Assembly: GCA_902803305.1 (NCBI GenBank)
Contig: CADCPL010000146.1
Location: 1 to 34,067, forward strand
DNA: 34,067 bases
Reading direction: 5' to 3'
Origin: an uncultured Lachnospiraceae bacterium
GTDB taxonomy: Bacteria; Bacillota; Clostridia; Lachnospirales; Lachnospiraceae
Shown: positions 1 to 8,502 of the stretch, piece after piece
Layout: each line of letters opens with the position of its first letter
Numbering within the stretch: position 1 is the stretch's first letter
Translations under genes and position numbers: made by a program
Notes under the pieces: model-generated
Database searches by the model: none
Told to the model about the DNA's origin: nothing
The model's input: the letters and a program-made list of their open reading frames with translations, nothing else

Positions 1-368
1 CCTCTTATGAGATAATACGTTCTTGCGTCGAACTGCCCCTCGCACCTCTTTTCTTCAAACAGCGTAAAAACACCTCTTGCCTCTATCGTCGAGCCAAGTC
101 TGATGCTGCGGATCTGTCCGATATCATTCAGTTTTACGATCATACCCGATGTGTGACTGTCATCAAACGAAGCATTCTTTAAATACACCGTGAGTACTTC
201 GTTTTTTATCTGTCTGTCGACAACTGTCCCCGTGACTGTAACGGTTTTTTTGTCAAATGATCCGTAATAGGGAGACAATCCGAACGAAAAGTGCGAAAAA
301 GCATACACGCACATGAGAAAAACAAGACATATCAGACAGATCGGGCGTCCGATGATCTGTCTTTTCAT
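1..368 (-). CDS. comEC: ComEC/Rec2 competence protein, N-terminal part (cut by window start)
   Basis: The minus-strand reading frame opens at an ATG at 368 and stays open to the window edge (about 122 codons). It starts with MKRQIIGRPI and one hydrophobic segment (about residues 9-26). A DUF4131-like OB-fold region follows, with the phrase GQFDARTYYLIRG near the end; ComEC N-termini carry a comparable GxFDxxxYLxxxG motif. Family role: ComEC forms the inner-membrane channel that takes up single-stranded DNA during transformation. A stop codon lies in frame just upstream, so the ATG at 368 is the only good start; its ribosome binding site is weak. It begins 27 bases after the GerMN gene stops and is probably the last gene of the htrA-comEA-kinase block. 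The large membrane and metallo-beta-lactamase domains are outside the window. Confidence 0.82.
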   Translation of the reverse strand, partial: MKRQIIGRPICLICLVFLMCVYAFSHFSFGLSPYYGSFDKKTVTVTGTVVDRQIKNEVLTVYLKNASFDDSHTSGMIVKLNDIGQIRSIRLGSTIEARGVFTLFEEKRCEGQFDARTYYLIR

Positions 369-395
369 AGATTTGTTTGCTGCTTTATGGAATAA

Positions 396-1310
396 TCATC
401 TGATCATATCCAGATCACGCTCGAAAGGCGTGGAAAGATCATACTCACCGAGGCGGATGTTCATCTCTCCGTCAATGAGTATCTGGACTTTGTTGATATT
501 ACCGAGTTCGGTCAGGGAATTGACGATCGAATAGATCATGACTTCGTCGGTAACGTTGGTTATTTTGTTAAGAAAATCCTCGCTCAGGTTGACATAACAT
601 ATTCCATCCTGAGTTGTTACGGAGTTCACAACCGTAGAAGGATTGATGGTCGAGAACGCATCGGTCCCTTTCGGTCCGGAAATTATGTTATCCACAACAA
701 GCCTGTCCATGGATATATTTCCGTTGTAAGTGACCGTTTCAACCTTTTCAACAAGTTTCTGCCCGTCCTCACTCGCAAAATATAGCCTCAGTTCGGCTCG
801 TTCGTACATGTTTATCATATTGCCCTCATTCTCCACGAATGAATCGGGTGTCAAAAGCCCTATCGGAACATTTTGTGAATCAAACAGCGGCACCCCGTCC
901 ACCGAAAAGCTCACTGCATACACGTTGTCCAACTGGCAGAGCGTCCTTACTATCGCAGCTTCGCAAAGTATCTTCCTCATCTGCGGAACACTGTCATATG
1001 AGCTGCTGAAATTGACCATTACCGTTTGCGGACCGATGATATAAGTCACGCTCGAGACTTCCTCGGGAACGGCCGAACGTATCCGGTTTCCTTTAGGCCC
1101 GTCGATCACTCTCTGGAGAAGCTCTTTTATCCGGTCAGTATCAGCCTCGGCTGTCAGTTCATACGTATCAGGCTCAATATGAGTCATATCAAGGCTGAGA
1201 TCATAGACCGTTACCGTGCCCTGACCGTCAGACTCCTCCGTATCCTTTTCGCAGGAGCACAGGAGAATCGCAGATATGAGCATTATCAGACCGATCCTTA
1301 TTTTACTCAT
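396..1310 (-). CDS. GerMN-domain lipoprotein (LpqB/GerM-like)
   Basis: A protein of about 304 residues with a lipoprotein signal: a hydrophobic stretch ending LLCSC, with the second Cys as the likely lipidated residue. Two repeats of the GerMN fold follow (about residues 50-155 and 175-290). Both carry the typical phrases, DGPKGN/SGPKGT then VMVNFS/CYVNLS. GerMN domains occur in the spore germination protein GerM and in actinobacterial LpqB. The gene overlaps the kinase stop by a few bases. Of two adjacent ATGs (1313 and 1310), the second has the better distance (6 bases) to AGGAGG. Position directly after a sensor kinase suggests an extracytoplasmic accessory of that kinase, as LpqB is for MtrB; this is inference. 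A direct germination role is possible but not shown by context. Confidence 0.85.
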   Translation of the reverse strand: MSKIRIGLIMLISAILLCSCEKDTEESDGQGTVTVYDLSLDMTHIEPDTYELTAEADTDRIKELLQRVIDGPKGNRIRSAVPEEVSSVTYIIGPQTVMVNFSSSYDSVPQMRKILCEAAIVRTLCQLDNVYAVSFSVDGVPLFDSQNVPIGLLTPDSFVENEGNMINMYERAELRLYFASEDGQKLVEKVETVTYNGNISMDRLVVDNIISGPKGTDAFSTINPSTVVNSVTTQDGICYVNLSEDFLNKITNVTDEVMIYSIVNSLTELGNINKVQILIDGEMNIRLGEYDLSTPFERDLDMIR

Positions 1311-2766
1311 CATGTTCCTCCTGAGGCGTAACGATATAACTTATGGGGATCTTTATATCAAATCTTGTTCCCTCTCCCATCCTGCTGTCGACCTTGATCG
1401 CACCTTTATGCATGATAACGGCGCCTCTGGCTATCGAAAGTCCGAGCCCCGTTCCTCCTATATCACGTGAATGTGATTTATCAACCCTGTAAAACCTTTC
1501 AAATATGTGGGGAAGGTCCTCCTCGGGTATACCCATTCCGGTATCCTCCACGATCACGACAAACATCATGGGCTCGCTGTCAAGGGTTACCTTGACCATA
1601 CCGCCTTCGTGATTGTATTTGATCCCGTTCTCGATTATGTTCGTAAGAGCAAGCGAAAGCTTTGTTATATCCACTTCGGCCACGACAGGACGGATCGTCT
1701 CGAATATGATATCCACCTTTGCCTTCTGTGCGATCGGAGAAAGTCTTTTGATTATGCCTTCTATCATCACTTCCATGTCGCATTTTTCTATGACAAGGTT
1801 GGATCCGGCTCTGTCCATCTTAACAAGCGACAGAAGATCATTTATTATCTTATCCTCCCTGTCGACCTCGGTTATGATATCATCCATGAACTCTCTGTAT
1901 ATCTCATTCGGAACATCGGACTGGGCCGTAAGCGATTCGGCAAGTATCTTTATCGACGTTATCGGAGTCTTCAGTTCATGAGATACGTTCGCAACAAACT
2001 CTCCTCTGGAACTGTCGAGATTTTTCATCCTCTGAAGGAGCTGGTTGAAAGCCTCATTGATCTGGGCCATCTCTTTATACGGATTATCCTCGATCTCTTC
2101 CTCTCCGAATCCTTCATTGATATTGTCTATCGCCGTGGACACCTTTCGAAGCTGACCTACCGTTTTTGTTGCCACAAAAACTGCTATACCGATAACAACC
2201 GCCGATGCTGCCGCAACCGCAACGGTAAACAGCCTCCTGAGCCTGTTTATTATACTGTCCGTCTCGGATGTACTGACACTGGTTAACATAACTCCGACAT
2301 ATTCTCCCGTATCTCTTCCGGAAGATATCGGGGTGATTATCTCGATATAATGATAGTTCCCGTCATACGTGCTCGCGCTCTCTCCAGACAGGCCTTTTAT
2401 GACCTCGGCGCTTATCATGTATTTTCCTTCACTGAGTGAATATGTGTCCTTGATTATCTTAAGATCGGAATTGATTATCATCACTCTTCCGTCATACAGA
2501 TTTGAAAGCTGAGCCAGCTCAGAGTCGATGATCTCATTATCCGCGGCATCAAGATATCCGCTTGTATAGAGGTGATCCGAGATTATGAGACACTGGTTCC
2601 GAACGAGCCTGATCCGGGATTCTACCGACTGACGTTCATAATTACGAAGAAAAACAAGCCCTATGATCAGCTGCGGTACTATCCCGACAAGACAGATGAT
2701 CACAAGCAGCTCGGTACGGATGCTTCTGTTTATCTTAAATCTGAATTTTCCGATGCCGGCCTCCAA
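1303..2766 (-). CDS. Sensor histidine kinase with HAMP domain
   Basis: A 487-residue membrane kinase. Segments in order: TM1 about 19-41, an extracytoplasmic sensor region 42-178, TM2 about 180-200, HAMP about 200-252, HisKA with the H-box SHELKTP (phosphorylated His263), and HATPase_c. The ATPase domain shows an N-box around NIIENGIKYN (377-386), the G1 box DTGMGIP (408-414), the F-box IFERFYR (421-427) and the G2 box GGTGLGLSIA (437-446). It should phosphorylate the OmpR-type regulator encoded just upstream. The start is a TTG at 2766, supported by AAGGAG overlapping the regulator stop; the two genes are separated by 3 bases. It resembles the WalK/PhoR/MtrB class but lacks a visible PAS domain. 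The signal sensed is unknown. Confidence 0.95.
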   Translation of the reverse strand: MEAGIGKFRFKINRSIRTELLVIICLVGIVPQLIIGLVFLRNYERQSVESRIRLVRNQCLIISDHLYTSGYLDAADNEIIDSELAQLSNLYDGRVMIINSDLKIIKDTYSLSEGKYMISAEVIKGLSGESASTYDGNYHYIEIITPISSGRDTGEYVGVMLTSVSTSETDSIINRLRRLFTVAVAAASAVVIGIAVFVATKTVGQLRKVSTAIDNINEGFGEEEIEDNPYKEMAQINEAFNQLLQRMKNLDSSRGEFVANVSHELKTPITSIKILAESLTAQSDVPNEIYREFMDDIITEVDREDKIINDLLSLVKMDRAGSNLVIEKCDMEVMIEGIIKRLSPIAQKAKVDIIFETIRPVVAEVDITKLSLALTNIIENGIKYNHEGGMVKVTLDSEPMMFVVIVEDTGMGIPEEDLPHIFERFYRVDKSHSRDIGGTGLGLSIARGAVIMHKGAIKVDSRMGEGTRFDIKIPISYIVTPQEEHDE

Positions 2767-2769
2767 CGC

Positions 2770-3459
2770 TCACTCCTTGTAGTAATACCCAACACCCCAT
2801 TTGGTATGGACATATGACGGCTGCCCGGGATTAGGCTCTATCTTCTCGCGAAGTCTTCTTACATGAACATCCACCGTTCTGACATCTCCCGGGTACTCGC
2901 TGCCCCATACTATCCCGAGAAGCTTTTCCCTGGAAAAAATAACACTCGGATTGCTACAGAGAAGAGCCAGTATCTCAAACTCCTTGGACGTAAGATTGTA
3001 CTCTCTGTCTTTGATAACGCAGCGCCTGTTATTTATTTCGAGCCTTATACTTCCTATCTTTATAACATCTTTCTCATCGACGGGTGCATCAGTTGATACA
3101 TGAACAGCACGTCTCATGACGGCTTTGATCCTTGCCTTGAGTTCCAGAACGTTAAACGGCTTGGTGATATAATCATCCGCTCCGTATTCGAGCCCCATGA
3201 TCTTGTCATCGTCTTCACTTTTTGCTGTCAGCATGATTATGGGAACTGAAGAAAACTCCCTGACCGCTTTGCAGACCTCATATCCGTCAAGCTTCGGCAG
3301 CATAAGATCAAGAAGGACTATATCATAGGCATTCTCTCTTATCCTGTCTACGGCCTCCTCGCCGTCAAAAGCCGTGTCCACGGTATTGCCGTCCTGTTCC
3401 AGGGCAAAAGCCAGTCCCTTAACGATCAGTTTTTCATCATCAACAACAAGGATGTTCAT
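2770..3459 (-). CDS. OmpR/PhoB-family response regulator
   Basis: A 229-residue protein with a receiver domain (1-115) and a winged-helix DNA-binding domain (about 130-228). The receiver shows the acidic pair DD at 7-8, the phospho-acceptor Asp51 in LLDLMLPKLDG, Thr78 in MLTAK, and Lys100 in YITKPF. The C-terminal domain carries LTSKEFEILALL and VDVHVRRLREKIE, typical of the PhoB/OmpR class. It is the cognate partner of the kinase encoded 3 bases downstream. The start ATG at 3459 follows GGAGAG at a good distance. Regulators of this class bind direct repeats about 11 bases apart, and such repeats are seen upstream of the first gene of this block (htrA). Autoregulation of the block is therefore plausible but inferred. 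Confidence 0.95.
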   Translation of the reverse strand: MNILVVDDEKLIVKGLAFALEQDGNTVDTAFDGEEAVDRIRENAYDIVLLDLMLPKLDGYEVCKAVREFSSVPIIMLTAKSEDDDKIMGLEYGADDYITKPFNVLELKARIKAVMRRAVHVSTDAPVDEKDVIKIGSIRLEINNRRCVIKDREYNLTSKEFEILALLCSNPSVIFSREKLLGIVWGSEYPGDVRTVDVHVRRLREKIEPNPGQPSYVHTKWGVGYYYKE

Positions 3460-3480
3460 CTGTTCTCTCCGCTATATGCA

Positions 3481-4125
3481 TCACCTGACACAAATCTTAT
3501 CTTTTACTTTATTATATAACCCTTCTTTGATCCCGGCGACAAGCATTATATCCTCGATCGTGGAAAAACCGCCGTTTGCTTCCCTGTAAGCGATTATCTT
3601 GTCGGCCTTTGACTGACCTATCCCCGGAAGCGTCATCAGCGTGTCGCGATCTGCTGAATTTATGTCAACCAGTCCATCGTCACCGCCTTGGCTGTCTTGA
3701 TATGCCACGCCCGGTGTATCAGTTATGTTAACCACTGCCGCAGTCACTCCGTCCTCTGTCAGGGCCTCCTCGATCTCAGATACGGTAGGGATATATATCT
3801 TTTGTCCGTCGGATATCTTTGCCGCAAGATTAAGATAACTGCTCCCCGCACTCTCGGTAAAGCCGCCGGCAGCGTCAACCGCATCCGCAACACGCATGTT
3901 CGGATCAAGGCTGTACACATCGGGATTCCTTACCGCGCCGCACACGTACACTTTGACTTCAACGGCCGGTTGTGACTGCTCTTGAATCGGCTCCGGCGTT
4001 TGGGAAACAGAAGCCTCACTTACCTCTTCAAGTCTTACGATCTCGCTTTCCCTGCCACAGCCACAAAAAGCCGCAGCGACCAGAGCGGCCGCCACGGCAA
4101 TGCCATATTTGATTTTTATATTCAT
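3481..4125 (-). CDS. comEA: ComEA-type SLBB + helix-hairpin-helix DNA-binding protein
   Basis: A 214-residue protein with an N-terminal hydrophobic segment (about 7-23) that ends FCGC, so it may be a lipoprotein rather than a plain membrane-anchored protein. An acidic/proline linker follows, then an SLBB domain (about 54-115, VKVYVCGAVRNPDVYSL) and a C-terminal ComEA helix-hairpin-helix domain (about 150-214) with DINSADRDTLMTLPGIG and KADKIIAYREANGGF. In the family, ComEA binds double-stranded DNA outside the membrane and hands it to ComEC. comEC lies 3 kb further along the same strand, with a two-component system and a GerMN lipoprotein between them. This separation differs from the usual comEA-comEC adjacency. 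The ribosome binding site is GGAAAG upstream of the ATG at 4125. Confidence 0.9.
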   Translation of the reverse strand: MNIKIKYGIAVAAALVAAAFCGCGRESEIVRLEEVSEASVSQTPEPIQEQSQPAVEVKVYVCGAVRNPDVYSLDPNMRVADAVDAAGGFTESAGSSYLNLAAKISDGQKIYIPTVSEIEEALTEDGVTAAVVNITDTPGVAYQDSQGGDDGLVDINSADRDTLMTLPGIGQSKADKIIAYREANGGFSTIEDIMLVAGIKEGLYNKVKDKICVR

Positions 4126-4161
4126 AGGATCACTCTTTCCGAGTTTTCCGATACCGCTGTT

Positions 4162-5598
4162 TTATCTTCCGAAACCGTAGAAGAATTCTTTGAGCTCATC
4201 CGGGAGAGAATTGTAGTATTCCATCATCTCATCCTCGTCGTCACCACGCTCACTCTTTTCATTCCCGTTATCATACTTTTTTTCGTCTTTATCATTATCA
4301 TCGATCCCGGCATCTTCTCTCGATTCAAGCTTGACCGTTACCGTCTTTTCAACATACTCTCCGTTCTCCTGACGGCATATGATAAAGTCGACTTTTTCTC
4401 CGGCTTCGTAATAATCAAGTTTGCTGCGAAGATCGGCTATCGTTGTCACTGACACTCCGTCGAATTTCTTGATTATATCTCCTTTGAGCATTCCCGCTTC
4501 ATCGGCAGGGCCTCCCTTGATGACTTCCTGCAGATATATACCTTCGGGGATATCGTACATCTTGGATGTCTGCGAATCCACCGATACTCCGGTGATACCG
4601 ATATATCCGGCCTTTTCATCATCAACCTTTTCTCTCGTCTTTCTGTTCATAAGAGCTTCTATCGTAGGGTTGGCCGTATCCATCGGGATCGCATAGCCCA
4701 TTCCCTCGACGTAAGTCGACATTATCTTGGCAGTATTGATGCCTATGACCTCACCCTTCATGTTAAGAAGCGCACCGCCCGAATTTCCGGGATTGATCGC
4801 TGCATCTGTCTGAATATAGCACATTTCTGCGTCGTCATCCGGAATATCGCGATCGAGGGCGGATACAATACCGGTCGTGACTGACTGCCCGTAACCTACT
4901 GCATTACCTATAGCCACTACCTGCTCTCCTACCGAGAGTGCACTCGAATCACCGATAACGGCGATCTTGATCTCATCAAGCGTGGATTTCTTGATATCCG
5001 ACATCTTGATCCCTATGACTGCGAGATCGATCTCACTGTCCTCGCCTTTTACGGTCGCATCATATATTTCCGAATCAACAAAACCTACAGTGATCGAATC
5101 CGCACCGTTTACCACGTGGCTGTTCGTTGCGATAAGAAGCTCATCATCGGTCTCTCCGATTATTATCCCGCTTCCTCTTGATACATTCTCATATTCACGT
5201 ATGCCGTTTCCCCACATATCCCTGAGCTGTTTGACCGATGTGTTTGTGATCGATACGACACAGGGGAGATTGTTCTTTGCCAGCTCCGTGACGCTCATTC
5301 CCACTTCTCCGCCTCCTCTTGAGATCGAATGATCATCAACGGCTTTTGTGAGCTTTGCGTTTTCAACTTTCTCTTTGTCTTCGTCCTTATCGGCATCCTT
5401 ATCGGCTTCTTTCTCCGCTTTCTTGTCAGACTCTTTTGTCCCGTCCGTCTCCGCTTCGAATTTTGCGGATACCTGTGCCTTTCCCGGGAAGAAAGTATTA
5501 ACGACCTTTGTTATACCGATAAAACTGAGCGCTGCCATCAGCCCGAAAGCCAGTCCTATGGCTGCTCCTATTCCTACTTTTTTAAAAAAACTGCCCAT
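4162..5598 (-). CDS. htrA: HtrA/DegP-like membrane-anchored serine protease with PDZ domain
   Basis: A 478-residue protein. An N-terminal TM (about 9-32) is followed by a highly charged Asp/Lys/Glu linker (50-80), a trypsin-like protease domain (about 105-315) and one PDZ domain (about 330-425). A second charged, probably disordered tail follows. The catalytic triad is visible: His161 in TNSHVVNG, Asp191 in SEIDLAVIG and Ser273 in NPGNSGGALL. The family degrades misfolded or secreted proteins on the outer face of the membrane. It is the first gene of the block that continues into comEA and the two-component pair, with 36 bases to comEA. The start follows AAGGAAGG. In other Gram-positives htrA is controlled by two-component systems (CssRS, CiaRH), which makes its neighbours here meaningful. 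Confidence 0.95.
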   Translation of the reverse strand: MGSFFKKVGIGAAIGLAFGLMAALSFIGITKVVNTFFPGKAQVSAKFEAETDGTKESDKKAEKEADKDADKDEDKEKVENAKLTKAVDDHSISRGGGEVGMSVTELAKNNLPCVVSITNTSVKQLRDMWGNGIREYENVSRGSGIIIGETDDELLIATNSHVVNGADSITVGFVDSEIYDATVKGEDSEIDLAVIGIKMSDIKKSTLDEIKIAVIGDSSALSVGEQVVAIGNAVGYGQSVTTGIVSALDRDIPDDDAEMCYIQTDAAINPGNSGGALLNMKGEVIGINTAKIMSTYVEGMGYAIPMDTANPTIEALMNRKTREKVDDEKAGYIGITGVSVDSQTSKMYDIPEGIYLQEVIKGGPADEAGMLKGDIIKKFDGVSVTTIADLRSKLDYYEAGEKVDFIICRQENGEYVEKTVTVKLESREDAGIDDNDKDEKKYDNGNEKSERGDDEDEMMEYYNSLPDELKEFFYGFGR

Positions 5599-5671
5599 AT
5601 TGTTACCTTCCTTTCATAATAATTTCTTGATCAGACTTTTTCGCATTTCATTTTCGAAACTGATCATATTC

Positions 5672-5712
5672 TCTGACAGAAAAATTATGAAACTGTGACA
5701 AAAATGTGATAA
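5672..5712 (-). promoter_or_regulatory. Probable htrA promoter with helically phased direct repeats
   Basis: Reading on the minus strand, a -35-like TTATCA (near 5707-5712) and a -10-like CATAAT (5684-5689) are about 17 bases apart. Over this promoter lie half-sites TATCACA, TGTCACAG and TGTCAGAG. The first two are about one helical turn (11 bases) apart and the third is about two turns further. Direct repeats with this phasing are typical targets of OmpR-family regulators (PhoP, CiaR, WalR classes). Which regulator binds is inferred. Confidence 0.45.
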
Positions 5713-5722
5713 AAGTATGTCC

Positions 5723-7306
5723 TTACTTTATATACGCCCCGGCTCCGGCTCCGAACGACTCCTGCGTGGGAAGATTTGCCTTTATCTCTTCTATCTGGGC
5801 TCCTATCGTATCGGAAAGCTCCCTGAGCGTCTCATCCGGATCGGCTCCCTTCCAGACCTTTGTAAATGCGATCTCAAGCTGGACCCAGTAATTGCTGGCC
5901 TCTACCATTTTGGGCAGCGGCATGGACTTTTCATATTCGGCCATTATGTTCGCTATCTCGGAATCTTCGTATTCGACAGACTTACAGCAGCTGACCTTAC
6001 CGGATCTCATGTACAGGTCCGAGGCCTTATAATTGGCGATATATGTTGCCATCCTGTTGGCTGCATCCTTCTTTTCCGAATATCCGTTTATAACAACGGC
6101 ATCTGTAACGGACAGACCGCGCGCCTTCAGCAGGCTCGAAATATCCGGAAGAGTGCTGACGCCGTATTCAAAATCAAATTCTCCTCTGTTCTTTGCCTCA
6201 TGGATCCTGGCAATGGCGTCGGTTGTCGCCACGGTAAATACCATCTTGCCGTCGATAAAATCCTGAAGGATATTACTGTAGTTATCAACCTTGGGATCTA
6301 TCGAGAAGAACTGGTTCATCGCCTGATATGCGCGCAGGCATTCGACAGCCTGGCTGTTATATATATTGAATATTGATGCGTTGTCACCGTGAGCCCCGCC
6401 GACATCCATATAATTTCCTACAAAGAAATAATTGTAAAAGATATCGGTAACATCCCACTTGAAAACGGATTCCACCGCTTCGGGCGCATCATAGTTGTTT
6501 GCAAATGTCTTGATATCCTCGATCGTCTGCGGGATCATGGTAGCCAGCCGCTCCAATACTTCCTGATCAGCTGTGGAATCCTCTTCGCCCATCGGGTTTG
6601 AAGAATCATAATCCTCCGCAGCCTCATCGACTGCATCCGCTTCGATCTCTTCGGGAGCCTCGTCGGGACTTCCGTTCTCTTCAAGTTCCCTTGTAGCTTC
6701 CTCTCCTTCGGCAAGGTCCGCTTCGGCTTCGATCCTGTTCTGGGCTATCGATGCCATATATGTTTTGTTGTAAAGGAAAAAGTTGGTCTCGTAGTACAGC
6801 GGGTATGCCACGAGATGATCGTAGCATGTTACCGCATTTATGGATGTGAGCGGATACATCTCTTCGGTAACGACCTGTGCCGGATCGCTGATCTGGCTGG
6901 CAAGTCCCGCAAGATATGCCTTCAGAAGGTTATCATGGCTCGTTATGTACATATCCGGCATGGGCTCCGTACGATCGGAAGGATCCTGAAGCGAGCTGTC
7001 GTTTATCGATTCGAGGAACATGACACCGTCTTTTAATACTATGTTGACTTTTATACCCTGATCCTGCTGAAATGACAATGCCACCGACGTCAGATAGTCA
7101 GTAAGCGACTCGTCGGTGTACCACAATGTAAGACTCCCGTCATCGACGAATGCCGCTTCATCCTCGGCTTCACCTTCTGCGGAAACTGTCTTGTCATCAA
7201 CATTATTCGAATACATCGGATCATCTGATGAATATGCAACAAGCCACAATGATCCGGCAAGCGCCAGTACCAAAACTGCGCAGATAAATCTCTTGATCAT
7301 TATCAC
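5723..7306 (-). CDS. Extracellular solute-binding protein (family 1-like), orphan
   Basis: A 527-residue secreted protein. An N-terminal hydrophobic segment (about 5-25) serves as signal or anchor; no lipobox Cys follows it, unlike most Gram-positive binding proteins. The body has features of the maltose/sugar-binding family: an early LTLWYTDESL strand, PDMYITSHDNL, a hinge-like KMVFTVATTDAI, and a C-terminal YWVQLEIAFTKVWKG. A strongly acidic insert (about 195-250) rich in Glu/Asp interrupts the domain. No permease or ATPase gene is nearby. The GTG start at 7306 overlaps the argD stop by 4 bases (GTGA), with an in-frame ATG two codons later, so it is translationally coupled to arginine synthesis. 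The ligand is unknown; an amino-acid or peptide role is only suggested by position. Confidence 0.8.
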   Translation of the reverse strand: MIMIKRFICAVLVLALAGSLWLVAYSSDDPMYSNNVDDKTVSAEGEAEDEAAFVDDGSLTLWYTDESLTDYLTSVALSFQQDQGIKVNIVLKDGVMFLESINDSSLQDPSDRTEPMPDMYITSHDNLLKAYLAGLASQISDPAQVVTEEMYPLTSINAVTCYDHLVAYPLYYETNFFLYNKTYMASIAQNRIEAEADLAEGEEATRELEENGSPDEAPEEIEADAVDEAAEDYDSSNPMGEEDSTADQEVLERLATMIPQTIEDIKTFANNYDAPEAVESVFKWDVTDIFYNYFFVGNYMDVGGAHGDNASIFNIYNSQAVECLRAYQAMNQFFSIDPKVDNYSNILQDFIDGKMVFTVATTDAIARIHEAKNRGEFDFEYGVSTLPDISSLLKARGLSVTDAVVINGYSEKKDAANRMATYIANYKASDLYMRSGKVSCCKSVEYEDSEIANIMAEYEKSMPLPKMVEASNYWVQLEIAFTKVWKGADPDETLRELSDTIGAQIEEIKANLPTQESFGAGAGAYIK

Positions 7307-8502
7307 TCCGAAAGTGCCCGTCGCAGCTTGTCTGCCATCTCATCCACATCCGCTTTTGTGATCACAAGCGGAGGCAGGAAACGTATCACATCCGTTCCGG
7401 CCGTGATCAGAACAAGCCCGTTTGCAAGTGCGGCCGCGGCCACATCCCCCGGCTTCTTTTTGCTTATGTCAAACACGATGCCGCGCATCAGTCCCAATCC
7501 TCTTTCGGAAACGAGAAAATCATACTCACCTACGATCTCCTGAAGCTTCTTCTGAAGATAAGGGGCGACGGTATTTACATTATCCAATATCTTATCATCT
7601 TCAAATATCTTAAGTACCTCGGCAACAGCCGCACACGCAAGCGGATTGCCTCCGTATGTTGTTCCGTGGTCTCCGGCCACAAGGGAACTGTCTGCAACTT
7701 TTTTGTTCATCAGAAATGCTCCGACCGGAACACCGCATCCCACAGCCTTTGCCGTTGTGAGAATGTCGGGCCGTGTGCCGTACTGCATATAAGCATACAT
7801 GCTTCCGCATCTGCCCATTCCGCACTGTATCTCGTCAAGTATGAGCAGTATATCCTTCTCATCGCACAGCTTCCTGATCTTCTGCAGGAACTCTTTATCA
7901 GCGGGATATATACCGCCCTCGCCCTGGACCGTTTCCATTATGATGGCGCACGTCTTATCATTTACAAGCGACTTGACGCTTTCATAATCATTGAACCGTG
8001 CAAATGATACATTGCCTATCATCGGCCGGAAAGCTTCGCGGTAATGCTCATTTCCCGTAACGGACAATGCACCGAACGTCCTTCCGTGAAAAGAATGCTC
8101 CATTGCTATTATCTCATGATCACAGTTTCCGTCCTTGTTATATGCATATTTTCTTGCTGCCTTTATGGCACCTTCGACCGCCTCGGCTCCGCTGTTGGTA
8201 AAAAACACCTTATCCATCCCGGATGCCTCTACAAGAAGCTGCGCCGCTTCGGCAAGAGGCTCGGAATAATAATAGTTGGATATATGCGTTATCTTGCCGA
8301 TCTGATCGGTAAGTGCTTTCTCGTAGCGCTTGTTCCCGTATCCGAGAGCATACACTGCTATCCCCGCGCAAAAATCCAGATATTCTTTTCCATCCGCATC
8401 ATAGAGCCTGACTCCGTCACCGTGGTCAAATACTATTCCGTAACGATTATATGTATGCAGAAGAAATTCTTCGGCTTTCTCAATAGTAGCTTTCATACTC
8501 AT
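7303..8502 (-). CDS. argD: Acetylornithine aminotransferase
   Basis: A 399-residue class III PLP-dependent aminotransferase, full family length. It converts N-acetylglutamate semialdehyde to N-acetylornithine. The PLP-binding Lys is K252 in TTAKAVGCGVP; Asp223 in LILDEIQCG should contact the pyridine nitrogen. The phrases FTNSGAEAVEGAIKAAR and HSFHGRTFGALSVTG are characteristic. ArgD-type enzymes can also act in lysine synthesis or ornithine degradation, but placement right after argB with a 4-base ATGA overlap, and argJ upstream, fixes the arginine role. The solute-binding protein gene starts inside its stop codon. Confidence 0.97.
   Translation of the reverse strand: MSMKATIEKAEEFLLHTYNRYGIVFDHGDGVRLYDADGKEYLDFCAGIAVYALGYGNKRYEKALTDQIGKITHISNYYYSEPLAEAAQLLVEASGMDKVFFTNSGAEAVEGAIKAARKYAYNKDGNCDHEIIAMEHSFHGRTFGALSVTGNEHYREAFRPMIGNVSFARFNDYESVKSLVNDKTCAIIMETVQGEGGIYPADKEFLQKIRKLCDEKDILLILDEIQCGMGRCGSMYAYMQYGTRPDILTTAKAVGCGVPVGAFLMNKKVADSSLVAGDHGTTYGGNPLACAAVAEVLKIFEDDKILDNVNTVAPYLQKKLQEIVGEYDFLVSERGLGLMRGIVFDISKKKPGDVAAAALANGLVLITAGTDVIRFLPPLVITKADVDEMADKLRRALSE

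Noticed and set aside
1507..2286. A plus-strand open frame of about 260 codons opposite the histidine kinase
   Set aside because: The minus-strand kinase has all catalytic boxes; the antisense frame has no domain and no convincing start signal.
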